DNA from: Pratylenchus scribneri
Taxonomy: Eukaryota; Nematoda; Chromadorea; Rhabditida; Pratylenchidae
Length of the DNA stretch: 64,000 nt
Assembly: GCA_030063045.1 (NCBI GenBank)
Contig: JAQSEB010000081.1
Location: 310,001 to 374,000, forward strand
Direction of reading: 5' to 3'
The notes under the pieces are model-generated. The model worked only from the letters and a program-made list of their open reading frames with translations, did no database searches and was not told the DNA's origin. Position numbers and translations under genes: made by a program. Of the stretch, positions 62,496-64,000 are shown piece after piece (within the stretch, counting starts at the first letter, position 1; each line of letters starts with the position of its first letter).

Positions 62496-63614
62496 TCATT
62501 CTTTCTTTAACAATGCACATCCATCCTTGCTATTAGCCAATTTTAGGGCACGAACTTTGCCTGCAGGACCAAAATCGCCATTAACCTTTAAATAAATAAA
62601 ATTAGATTAATAATTAAAATAATTTGTACATTGCCACCGCGAAGTCGAAGAATAAGATTCAGAGTTGATTCCTTTTGGATGTTATAATCGGCCAATGTAC
62701 CTATAAATATGGAATTATAATTTGGGAAAATCTCTTTCAAGCAAATTTTGGAATTGCAGCACTGGAAAAATTTATTTAAATTTTCAAAAATTGTTTTCTG
62801 ATTGGGTTTTCGGGAGTGCTTGCTAAACACCAATTTAATTATCCTTCTCTTTTTATCCTTGCTATTTTGATATTTTTTTCTTGGCTTATTAGTTTCAGGG
62901 TTGTGCCAGGTTTTTTCAGTTTTTCATAAATTCCCAGAATTTAGGCAGATTTTTTTTTATTTTACTTAAAAATAATCAAAATTTTTTGCTGCGCGGCTAA
63001 TTTTGTCTTCAATTTTGTTCAAAATTTTTCCCTAGTGTAAAAATTTTAATTTCATGTTTATTTCTCTATCATAAATGCTAAAATAAGTCAAAATATAATT
63101 TAAATATGAAAAATAAAATTTTTATAAGCATTTATTTTGTTTTTTCACTTTTTGAGCAAGCCTTTTTTAGGAGATTTTTGAAAATTTTTTGGCAGGTTTT
63201 TGCAAGTTTTTAAATGGGTTTGCCAGGTTTTTGAGTGTTGGAGATGGCATCCTTGCTGCTTTAGTAATTTTTTCATGGTAAATTTGGCTCAGATTCATAT
63301 TCTGAGCTACCGAAAACCACTAAAAAACAATTTTCGAAAATTTTAAAAATATTTTATTTTTTTTGGGACCCTAATTACCAAACTTTTATTTATTTCATAA
63401 AACTTACGTCCGTCCTCGAGTTGTTTTCCCGCGAAGTTCAGCCGTTGTTGGTCCGGTGGAATCCCCTCGTTGTCCTGAATCATTGCCTTGACACTTTCAA
63501 TGGTGTCATTCGCCTTAATTAACAATTATTATTCAAATAATTTTGTTGAGAACTACAAACCTTCACGGGCAATGAAATGGTCTTGCCTGTCAATGTCTTC
63601 ACGAAAATTTGCAT
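62496..63614 (-). CDS. Divergent ubiquitin with a novel 30-residue C-terminal extension
   Basis: Four phase-matched exons: 63614-63561, 63513-63408, 62700-62630 and 62585-62496. The first three encode a complete 76-residue ubiquitin ending LRLRGG, then Asn77; exon 4 adds a tail starting [17 protein letters not shown] and ending LLKKE, 106 aa in total. Changes from canonical ubiquitin include T14S, E16P, E18K, K29M, K33N, I44N, S57A, H68N and V70I. K6, K11, K27, K48 and K63 remain. I44N would damage the hydrophobic patch used by most ubiquitin-binding proteins. The tail is not the ribosomal S27a or L40 extension. Release by deubiquitinases at GG-N is expected. Cyst nematodes are known to use ubiquitin-extension effectors, but this start lacks a signal peptide. 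Confidence 0.85.
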
Positions 63615-64000
63615 TTGTTTGTTTTTCTTAAATTATTGATATTATACATGTGGTGGGGGTGGGGAAATTTTTGAAAAAAATGAGTGTGGGTAGTATTGAG
63701 GGCCGGAGAATTGAAAAAATTTATTTGTTTTTTGCCCATTGCTACCCACTTTCCTTGTTTTTTTTTTCTTTCTAAAAATAAGTAAAACTTTTCTTTTTTA
63801 AAGTTTTTTAAATTTCCGAAGGATATCTTGTTTTCGGTGAATATAGTATAGGATCAAAAATTTTTTTGATCTTAAGTGGGTAGAGTGTCATAATAAAAAC
63901 ATCAAATTTAGCGACAACTTCCCCTAGTACCAATTGGGTTGTACCAAAAAATATAATTTATAAAATATTCTTTTTCCATTTTTATATTTTCCTCCATAAT
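63615..64000. other. Upstream region of the ubiquitin-extension gene
   Basis: AT-rich with one GGTGGGGGTGGGG tract at about 63652-63664. No acceptor close to the ATG and no coding sense was seen. Presumably holds the promoter. Confidence 0.35.

Overview
This is a eukaryotic, strongly AT-rich window from a nematode. The evidence is short phase-matched introns with nematode-type acceptors, a Wnt gene and a class III alcohol dehydrogenase in nematode-like form, and expanded nematode F-box-like families. An AT-rich plant-parasitic tylenchid (Meloidogyne-like) is my best guess, but this is inference from composition and gene content. I rebuilt gene models by hand, joining exons at GT..AG sites and checking that reading phase was kept.

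Layout. 0-2.5 kb: a ubiquitin domain fused to a PARP-like ADP-ribosyltransferase domain, with frame breaks. 3.7-6.4 kb (-): an intact class III alcohol dehydrogenase of 9 exons. 7.8-10 kb (-): a small probably secreted coiled-coil gene split by a hAT-type element. 11-16 kb (-): an intact RRQL-type F-box-like gene and a broken copy. 16.4-17.3 kb: a decayed copy of part of the ZIP transporter gene. 18-24 kb (+): a short secreted protein with one frame break, then an intact 11-exon gene for a 560-aa secreted protein of unknown function whose intron 4 carries a 1.9-kb palindrome and a hAT element. 26.2-29.8 kb (-): an intact ZIP metal transporter, with a 1.6-kb hAT element 135 bp upstream. 32-50.6 kb: a cluster of F-box-like genes (two on +, three on -, plus an orphan exon) around a coiled-coil gene at 37-39.7 kb. 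51.6-55.9 kb (-): an intact 13-exon Wnt gene with a tRNA-Pro in one intron. 55.9-61.6 kb: a long stretch with no gene I can support. 61.6-62.4 kb: a third copy of the main hAT family. 62.5-63.6 kb (-): a complete but divergent ubiquitin with a 30-residue tail.

The non-coding space is dominated by palindromic elements. Seven insertions carry hAT-like terminal inverted repeats and 8-bp target duplications (six exact, one with a single mismatch). Many other palindromes share a core close to TCGAGACGCATCGAATGGTA. The two ubiquitin-derived genes, the secreted proteins and the F-box-like cluster together suggest accessory, possibly ubiquitin-pathway or host-interaction genes between conserved single-copy genes (adh-5, ZIP, Wnt); that link is inference. 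Several genes carry single-base frame breaks, so assembly error and true pseudogenes must be separated before conclusions are drawn.
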